From: Halorubrum lipolyticum DSM 21995
Lineage (GTDB): Archaea; Halobacteriota; Halobacteria; Halobacteriales; Haloferacaceae
Length of the DNA stretch: 39,969 bases
Assembly (NCBI RefSeq): GCF_000337375.1
Contig: NZ_AOJG01000007.1
Coordinates: forward strand, 1-39,969
Reading direction: 5' to 3'
Within the stretch, counting starts at the first letter, position 1. The number at the start of each line of letters is the position of its first letter. The translations under genes were made by a program, and so were the position numbers. Positions 8,225-16,003 of this stretch are shown in pieces. The notes below the pieces were generated by a model. The model had not been told where the DNA came from and did no database searches. It was given only the letters and a program-made list of their open reading frames with translations.

Positions 8225-9118
8225 ATGCAAGACGATTCTCGTCGCTCCTTGCTGAAGGGCATCGGAACGGTCGCTCTCGGAGGTATCGCACTCAGTGGAA
8301 CTACCACGGCAGCCCCGGGTAACGGAACTGGGTCCAATTCGGGCGAGGGCCGTGGCGGTGGCTTCCCGCCGACGGGCATCACCGAGTGGGGCGATTCGAT
8401 CGAGATCGGCAACGGCGAGATATCGACGTTCTCCTCGGTCACTCCCTCGGGCAAACCGAAGGGCGTCGGCGTTCACTTTGCCGACGGAACCTTTGAAAAT
8501 CTACCCTCTGAGGAAGAACTCGAAGACGACGATCCCCTGGGAACTCCAATTAAGGGGGGAGAATACTGGGCAAAACCGTTCAACCTTGCCTTCCCTGATA
8601 ATACGCCGGAACCGATCACGTACGCCGGCTGCGGATGGAATCCGCAGGGCCACTCTCCGGAAGGGGTTTACGAACGTCCTCACTTCGATATTCACTTCCA
8701 CTTTTATAAACCAGAACTGATCGGCGACATAAAACCGGGGTTCATCGAGGAGGGATTACCAGATGAAAAAATCCCGGACGGGTATCGGTTGATCGAAGAC
8801 GGTGCGATCGTTCCGAAGATGGGCGCCCATCTCGCCCCTACAGACGCCCCCGAGTTCGACGGCGAAGAGTGGCAAGAGACCCTCATCTGGGGCGCCGCCG
8901 ACGTGGACGGCGACGGTGAGTACGAGAACAACTACGTCGAACCGATGATCACGGTGGACTACTTCCAGAACCACCTCGACGGCGTCGAGAAACAGGACAT
9001 CGCTCAGCCCGACGTCTACCCGAAGGACGGGTACTACCCGACGACCTACACGGTGCGTGATCTCGGCGACGGCGGCTACGCCGTCGTGATGGAGGAGTTC
9101 GAAGAGCGCTCCGCCTGA
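8225..9118 (+). CDS. Tat-exported DUF5602/TTHB210-like protein
   Basis: A 297-residue protein with a twin-arginine leader: SRRSLLKGIGTVALGGIALSGTTTAAPG, in which S-R-R-x-L-L-K is followed by a hydrophobic stretch and a likely signal peptidase site near TTAAP. The mature part begins with a Gly/Asn-rich linker. It then has a beta-rich domain with HFDIHFHFYKPE, the GAHLAPTDAPEF segment and EPMITVDYF, a set I recognise from DUF5602 (TTHB210-like) proteins. The clustered histidines suggest metal binding. The acidic DVDGDGEYENN stretch could bind calcium. Codon choice in 8480-8790 is clearly more AT-rich than in neighbouring genes, suggesting transfer. No functional partner is apparent. Confidence 0.75.
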   Translation: MQDDSRRSLLKGIGTVALGGIALSGTTTAAPGNGTGSNSGEGRGGGFPPTGITEWGDSIEIGNGEISTFSSVTPSGKPKGVGVHFADGTFENLPSEEELEDDDPLGTPIKGGEYWAKPFNLAFPDNTPEPITYAGCGWNPQGHSPEGVYERPHFDIHFHFYKPELIGDIKPGFIEEGLPDEKIPDGYRLIEDGAIVPKMGAHLAPTDAPEFDGEEWQETLIWGAADVDGDGEYENNYVEPMITVDYFQNHLDGVEKQDIAQPDVYPKDGYYPTTYTVRDLGDGGYAVVMEEFEERSA

Positions 9119-9267
9119 CTCGACGCCGAATCCTGACGACTCATCCCCTCCTGACTCGGCTCGTCGATCCCGTCGATCAGCGCTGGAGAACGATTCTGCG
9201 AGACACGCGCTCTGTTGTCCGCAATGCTGCGAGGACGCGTTGTTAAACGGCGACGCCAACAGCCTCG

Positions 9268-9882
9268 TTAAATCCCCAGCCGGAACCCGGTCATCAACAC
9301 GATGAGCCCGAGCATGACGGCCGCCTCGAACAGCCCGACGACGAGGTTCTTCTTCTCGATCGCTTCGAGCCGCGAGGCGTCCGGGTTCGGTGACAGCGTC
9401 TCGTAGTACGCGCTCAGTTGCAGCCGGTGCGGGACCGCGAGTCCGAACGCGAACAGCCCCCAGCCGACGCCGAGCGCGACCGACGACCACCGGCTCGCGA
9501 ACCCGTACCCGAGCCCGAGGTCGGGCGTCAGGAGCGCCGTCCCCGAAAGCACCGTCGTCAGCGAGAAGCCGACGAGGAAGAAGACCGCCTTCGGAATGAG
9601 CGCGGTGTTCACCGCGGCGGACGCCTCCGCGTCGAGCCCCCCGAGCGTCGGACCGATGATCGCCGGGAAGATCAGCGCGAACCCGAACCACACCGCGCCC
9701 GCGGCGACGTGCGTGTAGAAGAGCAGCTCCGTGCTCGAGAGCAGGAGGCTCGCGGCGAGGAACGCCAGCGGAACGAGGAGGCTCCCGGCCGCGAACGCCG
9801 GGTTCGCGGCCGCTGCGAGGTGTTGAACGCGTTCGACGACGTTTTCCTCCGCGACGCGACTGGTCTCGTGACTGACAGCCAT
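9268..9882 (-). CDS. Five-span membrane protein, CopD/DUF2269-like
   Basis: A 204-residue integral membrane protein with predicted spans at about residues 31-49, 53-78, 97-117, 133-151 and 180-200. The second span starts LLFYTHVAAGAVWFGFAL, a buried histidine pattern seen in CopD-like and DUF2269 membrane proteins, which may bind haem or copper. The last span follows RLEAIEKKNLVVGLFEAAVMLGL. The ATG at 9882 is preferred over an upstream in-frame start at 9933 because TTTTTATC (about 9911-9918) gives leaderless spacing. Family assignment is by overall pattern only, and the function is unknown. Confidence 0.65.
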   Translation of the reverse strand: MAVSHETSRVAEENVVERVQHLAAAANPAFAAGSLLVPLAFLAASLLLSSTELLFYTHVAAGAVWFGFALIFPAIIGPTLGGLDAEASAAVNTALIPKAVFFLVGFSLTTVLSGTALLTPDLGLGYGFASRWSSVALGVGWGLFAFGLAVPHRLQLSAYYETLSPNPDASRLEAIEKKNLVVGLFEAAVMLGLIVLMTGFRLGI

Positions 9883-9943
9883 GGAACGGTGATCGATGAA
9901 TTTTCTGATAAAAATTGGGATCGCTGCAATCACCGAACCGAGA

Positions 9944-10612
9944 TCAGTCTTTCTTCGGAAGCGAACCGTACCGTTCCTCGTTCAGAATGTGCGTGCTGAA
10001 CTGTGCACAGAGACGGCAGCAGTCGGCCGCATCGGAGAACGTTCGCACGCTGGCGTCCCACCGAGCGTGAACCGACCCGAGCATCGCGCTCCGCACGGAC
10101 GGTTCGGTCGCGACCATCATTCGACGCGCTCGCTCCGGCGGCGTCGCCCGGGCCGCAGGTCGATCCATCTCCTCGGTGGCTAACAGATCTTCGAACACGC
10201 TTCCGATTTCGATTCCCACCCCGAGGTTGTCGCCCACCTGCGGGGCGATGAAGACGGTCACGTTGCTCGCTCGCGCGAACGCGATGCTCTGTGTCGCCGC
10301 GTCCATCTCCTCCAGATCGATACCGACGTCGATAGCGAGAAATGCGTTGAACCCCCGTTCGCGAAGGCAATCTCGAGTCTCTTGGAGGAGCCGCAACACA
10401 TCGTCCTCCGCGTACTCACCGCTGTCCTGGTTCCACGTTGCGAACGAGGGGACCTCGGCTTTCGTATCGGCGCCAGCCGGCACCATCGCGTCGACGTCGA
10501 AGGTCCGATACGGACCCATCAGATAGACGAGGAACCGATCGCGGCGAACAGGTGAGAGCGACTCTGATTCCCCGTCTGACCGGGGAAGCGCGTCGACGAT
10601 TCGATCCCGCAT
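9944..10612 (-). CDS. DUF7509-like protein with deoxyribosyltransferase-like fold features
   Basis: A 222-residue cytoplasmic protein. RFLVYLMGPY (residues 26-35) looks like a first strand and loop. FNAFLAIDVGIDLEEMDAATQSIAFARASNVTVFIAPQVGDNLGVGIEIGSVFE (to residue 141) has the alternating strand/helix order and the Gly...E-x-G-S-x-x-E end seen in the nucleoside 2-deoxyribosyltransferase-like fold. I recall such haloarchaeal proteins being classed as DUF7509. The ATG at 10612 is preferred because TATTTATATA (10638-10647 complement) lies about 30 bases upstream. It is divergent from a winged-helix regulator, suggesting shared control. The enzymatic role is inferred from fold only. Confidence 0.65.
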   Translation of the reverse strand: MRDRIVDALPRSDGESESLSPVRRDRFLVYLMGPYRTFDVDAMVPAGADTKAEVPSFATWNQDSGEYAEDDVLRLLQETRDCLRERGFNAFLAIDVGIDLEEMDAATQSIAFARASNVTVFIAPQVGDNLGVGIEIGSVFEDLLATEEMDRPAARATPPERARRMMVATEPSVRSAMLGSVHARWDASVRTFSDAADCCRLCAQFSTHILNEERYGSLPKKD

Positions 10613-10708
10613 CTCTGTCGTCGTGTCGGACGGGCAGTATATAAATACCGGGTTTATCAAAGGTATTCTACTAGAGAACGATTAAGAGGGTTGCGAATCA
10701 CGGATCGC
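10613..10708. promoter_or_regulatory. Divergent promoter region with candidate operator
   Basis: This 96-base region lies between two divergent leaderless genes. The minus promoter has a strong TATA (TATATAAATA at 10638-10647). The plus promoter has GATTAAGA at about 10680-10687. Directly upstream of the plus TATA is the interrupted inverted repeat TTCT-N5-AGAA (10666-10678), at the BRE position, where a bound winged-helix dimer would block transcription factor B. This fits autoregulation by the adjacent regulator but is unproven. Confidence 0.5.
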
Positions 10709-11113
10709 ATGAGAACGCGTATGGGTGAAACAGATCGTCGCTCTTCGAGAGACGTTCGCCGTCCCGAGCCGCCGCTCCCGGAGGAGAGCGGGCTGACGCT
10801 CGACGAGTACCTCGCGATGCAGCAGGCGATCGGGCATCCGACGCGGTTCCGTATCCTCCGAACGCTCGTCGCGAACGACGAGCTGAGCGCGACCGACCTG
10901 AAACGAGTCGTCGACGCCGACCCTCCCAACTTCCACTACCACCTGGGTGAGCTGGTCGACGTGGGGCTCGCGGAGAAGCGTCAGCGACGGACCGCCGACA
11001 GTCAGGGGTTTTACACGTATTACCGGCCGACCGGAATGGGACGCGGGATCCTCGAACACGGCGTCGAGGAGTTGATGCGCCGCGAGCGCGAGTTCGACGA
11101 CGCGTACTCGTGA
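10709..11113 (+). CDS. ArsR-type winged helix-turn-helix regulator
   Basis: A 134-residue DNA-binding protein. After a charged N-terminal tail the winged helix is clear: LDEYLAMQQAIGHPTRFRILRTLVANDELSATDLKRVVDADPPNFHYHLGELVDVGLAEKRQRR, where NFHYHLGELVDVGL is the recognition-helix region and GFYTYYRPTGMGR forms the wing. The C-terminal helix EHGVEELMRREREFDDAY may dimerise. No metal-binding cysteine pair is seen, so the signal is unlikely to be a classic ArsR metal. Starts at 10691 (TTG), 10709 and 10721 are possible. 10709 sits best relative to the TATA box. Confidence 0.85.
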   Translation: MRTRMGETDRRSSRDVRRPEPPLPEESGLTLDEYLAMQQAIGHPTRFRILRTLVANDELSATDLKRVVDADPPNFHYHLGELVDVGLAEKRQRRTADSQGFYTYYRPTGMGRGILEHGVEELMRREREFDDAYS

Positions 11114-11243
11114 TCACGTCCGCATCCCGCGAGAACGTGATCCGCGGCCGCGCCGCTCGCCTACGAGACCGAACGAAGTGAGGTCTCGCTACTCACGGGC
11201 CTTCGGCCCGTTCGTCAGTAGTGGCTTCCCTTCGGTCAGCCAC
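11112..11243. terminator. Cluster of four hairpins between convergent genes
   Basis: Four inverted repeats fill this spacer: GATCACGT/ACGTGATC (11112-11119 with 11135-11142, overlapping the regulator stop codon), GAGACC/GGTCTC (11165-11170 with 11182-11187), ACGGGCC-TTC-GGCCCGT (11195-11211), and GTGGCT/AGCCAC (11221-11226 with 11238-11243, abutting the next stop codon). CTACT/AGTAG encloses the third. Being between convergent ends, they probably act in transcription termination or mRNA 3'-end stability on both strands. There is no long T run as in typical archaeal terminators. Confidence 0.5.
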
Positions 11244-12416
11244 TCACTTCTCGATGATGCTCTCCTCGACCGCCTCGCCGAAGTGCCGCGCCACGTCCTC
11301 GTAGTAGACGAGCGCCTCGTCGCCCTCCTCGAGGTCGGTGACGGCCTTCTTCCCGTCCGCGGTCGCGACCTTCACCGTCTCGGCGTTCTGGATCAGGGTC
11401 TCGACGAGGTCGACGCCCTCCTCCGTCTCGACTTCGGCCTGAAGCCGGAACATCGGCCGCTTCTCGATCTTCACGCGTCCGACGATCGCCTCCCGGGTGT
11501 GACCGGCGGTGTCGACGACCTGCACCTCGTCGCCGCTCGACAGCTCCGCGAGGTAGTTCGTGCCTCCCTCGGCGTTGCGGACGTAGGCGTGGACGGCGCC
11601 CGCGTTCACGCGGAACGGGCGCGACTCGACGTAGGGCGACTCCGCGGTCTCGGCGTGGACGAAGAACAGCCCGCGCGACATCGAGCCGACTAACATTCCC
11701 TCGTCGTCGTCCATCAGCGACCCCGTGTCGATACAGACGCGGTCGGCCATGCCCGTGCGCTCGACCGCGGTCACCTCGGCGTGCCGGAGGTCCAGCGTCT
11801 CTCGGTCGGCCGCGTCGCGGGCCTCGACCGCGCCGCGGATATCGTCGGGGGAGTCGGCGTCGAGGAGGACGCCGTCGGCGCCGATCTCCAGCGTCTCGAA
11901 GGCGGTCTTCGCCTCGGCGGCGGTGGTCGCGCCCGCGACGAGGTGCGTCTCCTCGCCGACCCGCGCGATCAGGTTCTCGAGCGGGATGATCGACCAGTCC
12001 TCGCCGACGACGATCGTGAAGTCGGCGTCGTTCGCCGCCTCCTCGGCGAAGCGCTCGTACGCCGTGCCGAGCACTCGGACGTACACGCCCTGCGCGCGGT
12101 CGTCGCGCCGGCGGACCGTCGTGAGGTCCGCGGACCCCGACAGGTCCTCGGGCATGTCGATCGTGCCGTCGCCCTCGCCGCCTTTCCCGACGAAGTAGGC
12201 GTCGGCCTCCGGACCGTTCTCGGTGTCGTCGATCACGTCCGCCTCCGAGCGGAACGCGGCGACCGAGATGTCGCCCAGGTCGCGGACGCGGCCCACGTCG
12301 GCCTCGTCGACGAGCACCCAGTCCGCGCCGGCCTCGATGGCGGCCGTGATCCGTCGCTTGCGCGCCTCCCAGTCGCCGACGTCCCCGTCGGCCTTCACCC
12401 AGACCGTGCGTGTCAT
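11244..12416 (-). CDS. aroB': 3-dehydroquinate synthase II (archaeal type)
   Basis: A 390-residue enzyme of the archaeal DHQ synthase family, which oxidatively deaminates and cyclises 2-amino-3,7-dideoxy-D-threo-hept-6-ulosonate (ADH) to 3-dehydroquinate with NAD, feeding the shikimate pathway. It is not related to bacterial AroB. Hallmarks are the N-terminal TVWVKADGDVGDWEARKRRITAAIEAGADWVLVD, EDWSIIPLENLIA, the SPDDIRGAVEA region, GMADRVCIDTGSLMDDDEGMLVGSMSRGLFFVHAE, and the C-terminal domain VESRPFRVNAGAVHAYV...TNYLAELSSGDEVQVVD. Full length. The enzyme producing its substrate is encoded at 14224-15015 on the same strand, but a plus-strand HTTM gene lies between them. Confidence 0.95.
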   Translation of the reverse strand: MTRTVWVKADGDVGDWEARKRRITAAIEAGADWVLVDEADVGRVRDLGDISVAAFRSEADVIDDTENGPEADAYFVGKGGEGDGTIDMPEDLSGSADLTTVRRRDDRAQGVYVRVLGTAYERFAEEAANDADFTIVVGEDWSIIPLENLIARVGEETHLVAGATTAAEAKTAFETLEIGADGVLLDADSPDDIRGAVEARDAADRETLDLRHAEVTAVERTGMADRVCIDTGSLMDDDEGMLVGSMSRGLFFVHAETAESPYVESRPFRVNAGAVHAYVRNAEGGTNYLAELSSGDEVQVVDTAGHTREAIVGRVKIEKRPMFRLQAEVETEEGVDLVETLIQNAETVKVATADGKKAVTDLEEGDEALVYYEDVARHFGEAVEESIIEK

Positions 12417-12536
12417 TGTCGGAACCTCACGGCGGGCGGGCTTGAAAACTGCGGAAGGGTCGTGCGTTGCGGGCGCCGGCGCGGAGACGACAAAGCACTT
12501 ATTACTGAGATCACATCGTTCGACTCACACCACCGA

Positions 12537-14192
12537 ATGACGCCACCACGCCAGCGGCTCTCGAAAGCGGGATCTCGATACGCCGGAGTGCGCGAGTCGC
12601 TTCGCGACCGCGCCGCACCGTTTCTCGGGGTCGACCCGCGAGCGCTCGGCGCGTTCCGGATCGCGGTGGCGCTCGTCCTCCTCTGGGACCTGCTGGTCTA
12701 CCGGCTTCCGGGCGTGAGCGCGTTCTACACGGACGACGGCGTCCTCCCGCGCTCGACGCTCGCCGAGGCGTATCCGCTGTTAGAGACCGTCTCGATCCAC
12801 GCGCTGTCCGGGTCGGCGCGGGTACAAACGGGACTGCTCGCGATCGCGGCGTGCGCCGCCGTCTGCCTGCTCGTCGGCTACCGAACGCGGGCGGCGACGG
12901 GCGTCTCTCTCGTCCTGCTCGCGTCGCTGTACGCTCGGAACCCGTACGTGCTCAACGGCGGGAACACGATTCTGGTCGTGCTCCTCCTTTTAAGTCTCTC
13001 TCTCCCGCTCGACGCTCGCTGGTCGCTCGGCGCGGGCCGCCGGGGCGGCGATACCGATCGGGGCGACGCCGAGCGAGAAGCCGACGATACCGATCGGAGC
13101 GACGCCGAGGGGAGCGAGGCCGACGAGCCGGACGGCGGCGCGGACCCGCGGCTCTGTTCGGTCGGAACGGCCGTCACGCTCCTGACGCTCGTGTCGATCT
13201 ACACGGCGAACGCGGTCTCCAAATACCGGAGTGACACGTGGATGTCGGGCGGCGCGGTCCCGCAGATCTTCCAGTTGGAGGAGTTCGTCGTACGACTGGG
13301 GCCGTTCGTCTCGGAACACACCGTGGTTCTCGAGGCGATCAACTGGCTCTGGATCGCGCTCCTGTCGGCGTCCGTTCTGCTGGTCGTCGCCACCGGGCGG
13401 CTCAGAGCCGCAGGCGCCCTCGCGTTCGTCTCCGCACACCTCGGAATGGCCGCGACGATGCGGCTCGGCGTGTTCCCGTTCGTCATGATCGCGGTCCTCC
13501 TCCTGTTTCTCCCGCCCGGAGTCTGGACCCTCGTCGAGGCCGCCACGCCGACGCTCCGCGGCCCCTCTCACCGCGCGGAGGCGGATCCCACGTACCGAAG
13601 CGACGGCGGAAGCGCGACCGGGCCCGACCGAGGTGACGGCGAACTCGCGACCGGGCCCGACCGAGGTGACGGCGAACTCGCGACTGAGTCCGCGTCTCCG
13701 ACCCCGTCGCGGGCTCGCCGCGGGGTCCGAGCGGGAGCGACCCTGCTGCTCGTGGGCTTCTTCCTCGCGCTCGTGTGGTGGCAGGCCGCGGGAGTCGGGC
13801 TCGTCGACCTCCCGGCGTCGGAGTCGGGCGGCGAGCTGTCGGAGGTGAGCTGGTCGTTCTTCGCGCCGAACCCGCCGGACGCCTCCGGCTGGTACGTCCT
13901 CCGAGGGACGCTCGAATCGGGCGACGCGATCGACGTGCGCGACGGACGGGCCGCCACGTACGACCGACCGCCGGACGCGGCGGAGACGTATCCGACGACC
14001 CTCTGGCATCAGTTCGGATTCAGAATGAAGAACGCCGGGGAGTCGCAGTATCGGCCGCTGGCGGCGTACGTCTGCGAGCGTTCGGACCGCAGCGTGGCCT
14101 CCGTGACCGTCTTCCACGTCGAACAGCCGGTCGGGCCGAACGGGCCCGTGGGTGAGCCGGAGGCGGAAGAGCGGACGCGCGTCGCCTGCTGA
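12537..14192 (+). CDS. HTTM domain (vitamin-K-carboxylase-like) membrane protein
   Basis: A 551-residue polytopic protein. FLGVDPRALGAFRIAVALVLLWDLLVY...FYTDDGVLPR at the start, then GYRTRAATGVSLVLLASLYARNPYVLNGGNTILVVLLLLSLSLPLDARWS, is the HTTM (horizontally transferred transmembrane) pattern related to gamma-glutamyl carboxylase. Later spans include TAVTLLTLVSIYTANAVSKY. The C-terminal part after about residue 430 is outside-facing and beta-rich (WSFFAPNPPDASGWYVLRG). Two acidic linkers are repeat-expanded, including a perfect 33-base tandem repeat at 13614-13679. It lies on the opposite strand between the two early shikimate genes, which suggests insertion. It resembles stand-alone HTTM proteins of unknown role rather than a proven carboxylase. 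Confidence 0.85.
   Translation: MTPPRQRLSKAGSRYAGVRESLRDRAAPFLGVDPRALGAFRIAVALVLLWDLLVYRLPGVSAFYTDDGVLPRSTLAEAYPLLETVSIHALSGSARVQTGLLAIAACAAVCLLVGYRTRAATGVSLVLLASLYARNPYVLNGGNTILVVLLLLSLSLPLDARWSLGAGRRGGDTDRGDAEREADDTDRSDAEGSEADEPDGGADPRLCSVGTAVTLLTLVSIYTANAVSKYRSDTWMSGGAVPQIFQLEEFVVRLGPFVSEHTVVLEAINWLWIALLSASVLLVVATGRLRAAGALAFVSAHLGMAATMRLGVFPFVMIAVLLLFLPPGVWTLVEAATPTLRGPSHRAEADPTYRSDGGSATGPDRGDGELATGPDRGDGELATESASPTPSRARRGVRAGATLLLVGFFLALVWWQAAGVGLVDLPASESGGELSEVSWSFFAPNPPDASGWYVLRGTLESGDAIDVRDGRAATYDRPPDAAETYPTTLWHQFGFRMKNAGESQYRPLAAYVCERSDRSVASVTVFHVEQPVGPNGPVGEPEAEERTRVAC
13614..13679 (+). repeat. Tandem 33-base repeat, two perfect copies, inside the HTTM gene
   Basis: Units at 13614-13646 and 13647-13679 are identical and in frame, encoding two copies of ATGPDRGDGEL. 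A third, partial copy starts GCGACT at 13680. The encoded stretch is an acidic linker between transmembrane spans. A degenerate repeat of the DTDR.DAE type occurs in an earlier loop (13051-13110). Perfect identity indicates recent slippage or duplication and likely length variation between strains. Confidence 0.9.
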
Positions 14193-14223
14193 CCCGAACG
14201 TCCGAGTCGGGTGGGACGAGCCG

Positions 14224-15015
14224 TTACGCCTCGACGAACCCGCCCGCGGCGAGCGCCTCGTCGACCTCGGCGTCGTCGTGGACGACCGCCGACACCGCGC
14301 GAGCGATCCCCTCGGGGTCCTCGTGCTGGAAGATCGACCGTCCCATCGATACCCCCGCGGCGTTTCCGTCCATCGCGCCGCGTACCATCTCGACGGTGTC
14401 GCGGTCGGTCCCCTTCGAGCCGCCGGCGATGACGACCGGGAGCCGGGTCGACTCCGTGACGCGTTCGAACGAGTCGCCGTCGCCGGAGTAGCCGGTCTTC
14501 ACCACGTCGGCGCCGAGCTCCTCGGCGAGCCGGACCGCGTGCCCGAGCGCCTCGGGGTCGGTCTCGTCGACGCCCGGCCCGCGCGCGTACGCCATCGCGA
14601 GGACGGGGAGCCCGAGGCGCGAGGCGTCGGCGGTCAGCTCCGCGAGCTCCTCGATCTGCTCCGGCTCGTGGTCGGAGCCGACGTTGATGTGGAACGAGAC
14701 CGCGTCGGCGCCCGCGCGCACCGCGTCCTCGGCGGTGGCGGTGACGCGCTTGTCGCTCTCGTCGGGGCCGATCGTCGTCGACCCGTTGACGTGGACGATG
14801 TAGCCCGCGCCGTTCTTGTTCTCGTGGACGCGCGGCGCGATCCCCTTCTGGGTGAGCACCGCGTCCGCGCCGCCGCGCGTCACGCCGTCGATCGTCGACT
14901 CGATGTCGACGAGGCCGTCGACGGCGCCCATCGTGAGCCCGTGGTCCATGGGGACGACGAGGTATCGGTCGTTCGTGGAGATGCGCTCGAGTCGTGCCGA
15001 GAGTCCTGCTGTCAT
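14224..15015 (-). CDS. aroA': 2-amino-3,7-dideoxy-D-threo-hept-6-ulosonate (ADH) synthase
   Basis: A 263-residue class I aldolase-type enzyme catalysing the first step of the archaeal shikimate route, transaldolase-like transfer giving ADH for DHQ synthase II. Signatures are RYLVVPMDHGLTMG, AVLTQKGIAPRV, VSFHINVGSDHEPEQIEEL, the Schiff-base lysine in GADVVKTGYSGD, VVIAGGSKGTDRDTVEMVRGAMDGNAAGVSMGRSIFQHEDP. The family also includes archaeal class I fructose-bisphosphate aldolases, but the context with trpCBA and DHQ synthase II favours ADH synthase. The ATG at 15015 is chosen. An upstream TTG at 15048 is possible. It lies 82 bases downstream of trpA on the same strand and may share its transcript. 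Confidence 0.9.
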   Translation of the reverse strand: MTAGLSARLERISTNDRYLVVPMDHGLTMGAVDGLVDIESTIDGVTRGGADAVLTQKGIAPRVHENKNGAGYIVHVNGSTTIGPDESDKRVTATAEDAVRAGADAVSFHINVGSDHEPEQIEELAELTADASRLGLPVLAMAYARGPGVDETDPEALGHAVRLAEELGADVVKTGYSGDGDSFERVTESTRLPVVIAGGSKGTDRDTVEMVRGAMDGNAAGVSMGRSIFQHEDPEGIARAVSAVVHDDAEVDEALAAGGFVEA

Positions 15016-15097
15016 GATGGTGTCGGTCGTTGTGTGAGAGTGTGGCAATCGGAGGTAAGTGGGTTTCGTTCGGGGACGTATTGGCTCGAAGTCGCGG

Positions 15098-16003
15098 TCA
15101 CCGCGACTCCGCCGCCTCGACGCGCGCGGCGTAGCCCCGCTCCGCGCCCGCCTTCAGCTCGCGCGAGAGCGCCTCCAGCCGGTCGGCGACCTCGGCGGTC
15201 GACAGGTCGTCCTCGACGCCCTCGGCGACGATGTCGACGAGCGCCGAGCCGACGATGATCCCGTCGGCGCCGCCGGCGACGATGCGCTCCGCGTGCTCGC
15301 CCGCCGAGATCCCGAACCCGACGGCCTTCGGCACGTCGTACTCGCGGAGCCGGTCCAGGCTCTCCGTGGTCTGGTCGGACACGTCGCTGCGCGCGCCGGT
15401 GGTCCCGAGCCGCGCCTGCACGTAGACGTACCCCGACACCTGACTCATGATCCGATCGAGCCGGTCGTCGACCGTGGTCGGCGCGACGATGAAGACGAGG
15501 TCGAGCCCGAACTCGTCGCACGCCTCCCGGAGCGGGTCGGCCTCCTCCGCCGGGAGGTCGGGGACGACGAGCCCCTGGATGCCGGCCGCGGCGGCGCGCT
15601 CGACGAAGGGGCGGGGACCGGTGCTCGCGGTTTCACCGCTCGCGTCCGAGGCGCTCCGCGCCTCGCCGGAGCCGTACTGATAAATGAGGTTGTAGTACGT
15701 CATGCAAACCAAGGGCGCCTCGACCTCCACCTCCTCCGCGAACGCGAAGAACCGGTCCGGCGTCATCCCGGCGTCGAGCGCGCGGACTAAGGCACCCTGA
15801 ATGGTCGACCCCTCCGCGATCGGCTCGGAGAAGGGGAGCCCGAGTTCGATCACGTCGGCGCCGCCGCGGTCGAGCGCCTCGACGTACGCCTTCGAGGACT
15901 CCTCGTCCGGGTCGCCGACGGCGAGGTACGGGATGTAGGCGGGGCCGTCGGCGAAGGCGGCCGCGATGGCCTCCGAGTTGCCCGTTTCCGGGACTCTCGC
16001 CAT
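15098..16003 (-). CDS. trpA: Tryptophan synthase alpha chain
   Basis: A 301-residue TIM-barrel subunit that cleaves indole-3-glycerol phosphate to indole and glyceraldehyde 3-phosphate. [36 protein letters not shown] and the phosphate-site ends ([28 protein letters not shown]) are clear. E53 corresponds to the catalytic glutamate of E. coli TrpA. The second acid (Asp60 in E. coli) is E60 here, as I recall from other haloarchaea. A polar insertion of about 20 residues (around [17 protein letters not shown]) follows LIYQYG and is not in standard TrpA. The start directly abuts the trpB stop codon (TGAATG), so translation is coupled. Confidence 0.97.
   Translation of the reverse strand: MARVPETGNSEAIAAAFADGPAYIPYLAVGDPDEESSKAYVEALDRGGADVIELGLPFSEPIAEGSTIQGALVRALDAGMTPDRFFAFAEEVEVEAPLVCMTYYNLIYQYGSGEARSASDASGETASTGPRPFVERAAAAGIQGLVVPDLPAEEADPLREACDEFGLDLVFIVAPTTVDDRLDRIMSQVSGYVYVQARLGTTGARSDVSDQTTESLDRLREYDVPKAVGFGISAGEHAERIVAGGADGIIVGSALVDIVAEGVEDDLSTAEVADRLEALSRELKAGAERGYAARVEAAESR

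Noticed and set aside
11781-12536. Long open stretch in frame with and upstream of the HTTM gene
   Set aside because: It is antisense to DHQ synthase II. High GC keeps opposite frames open in this genome. The HTTM N-terminus starts at 12537.
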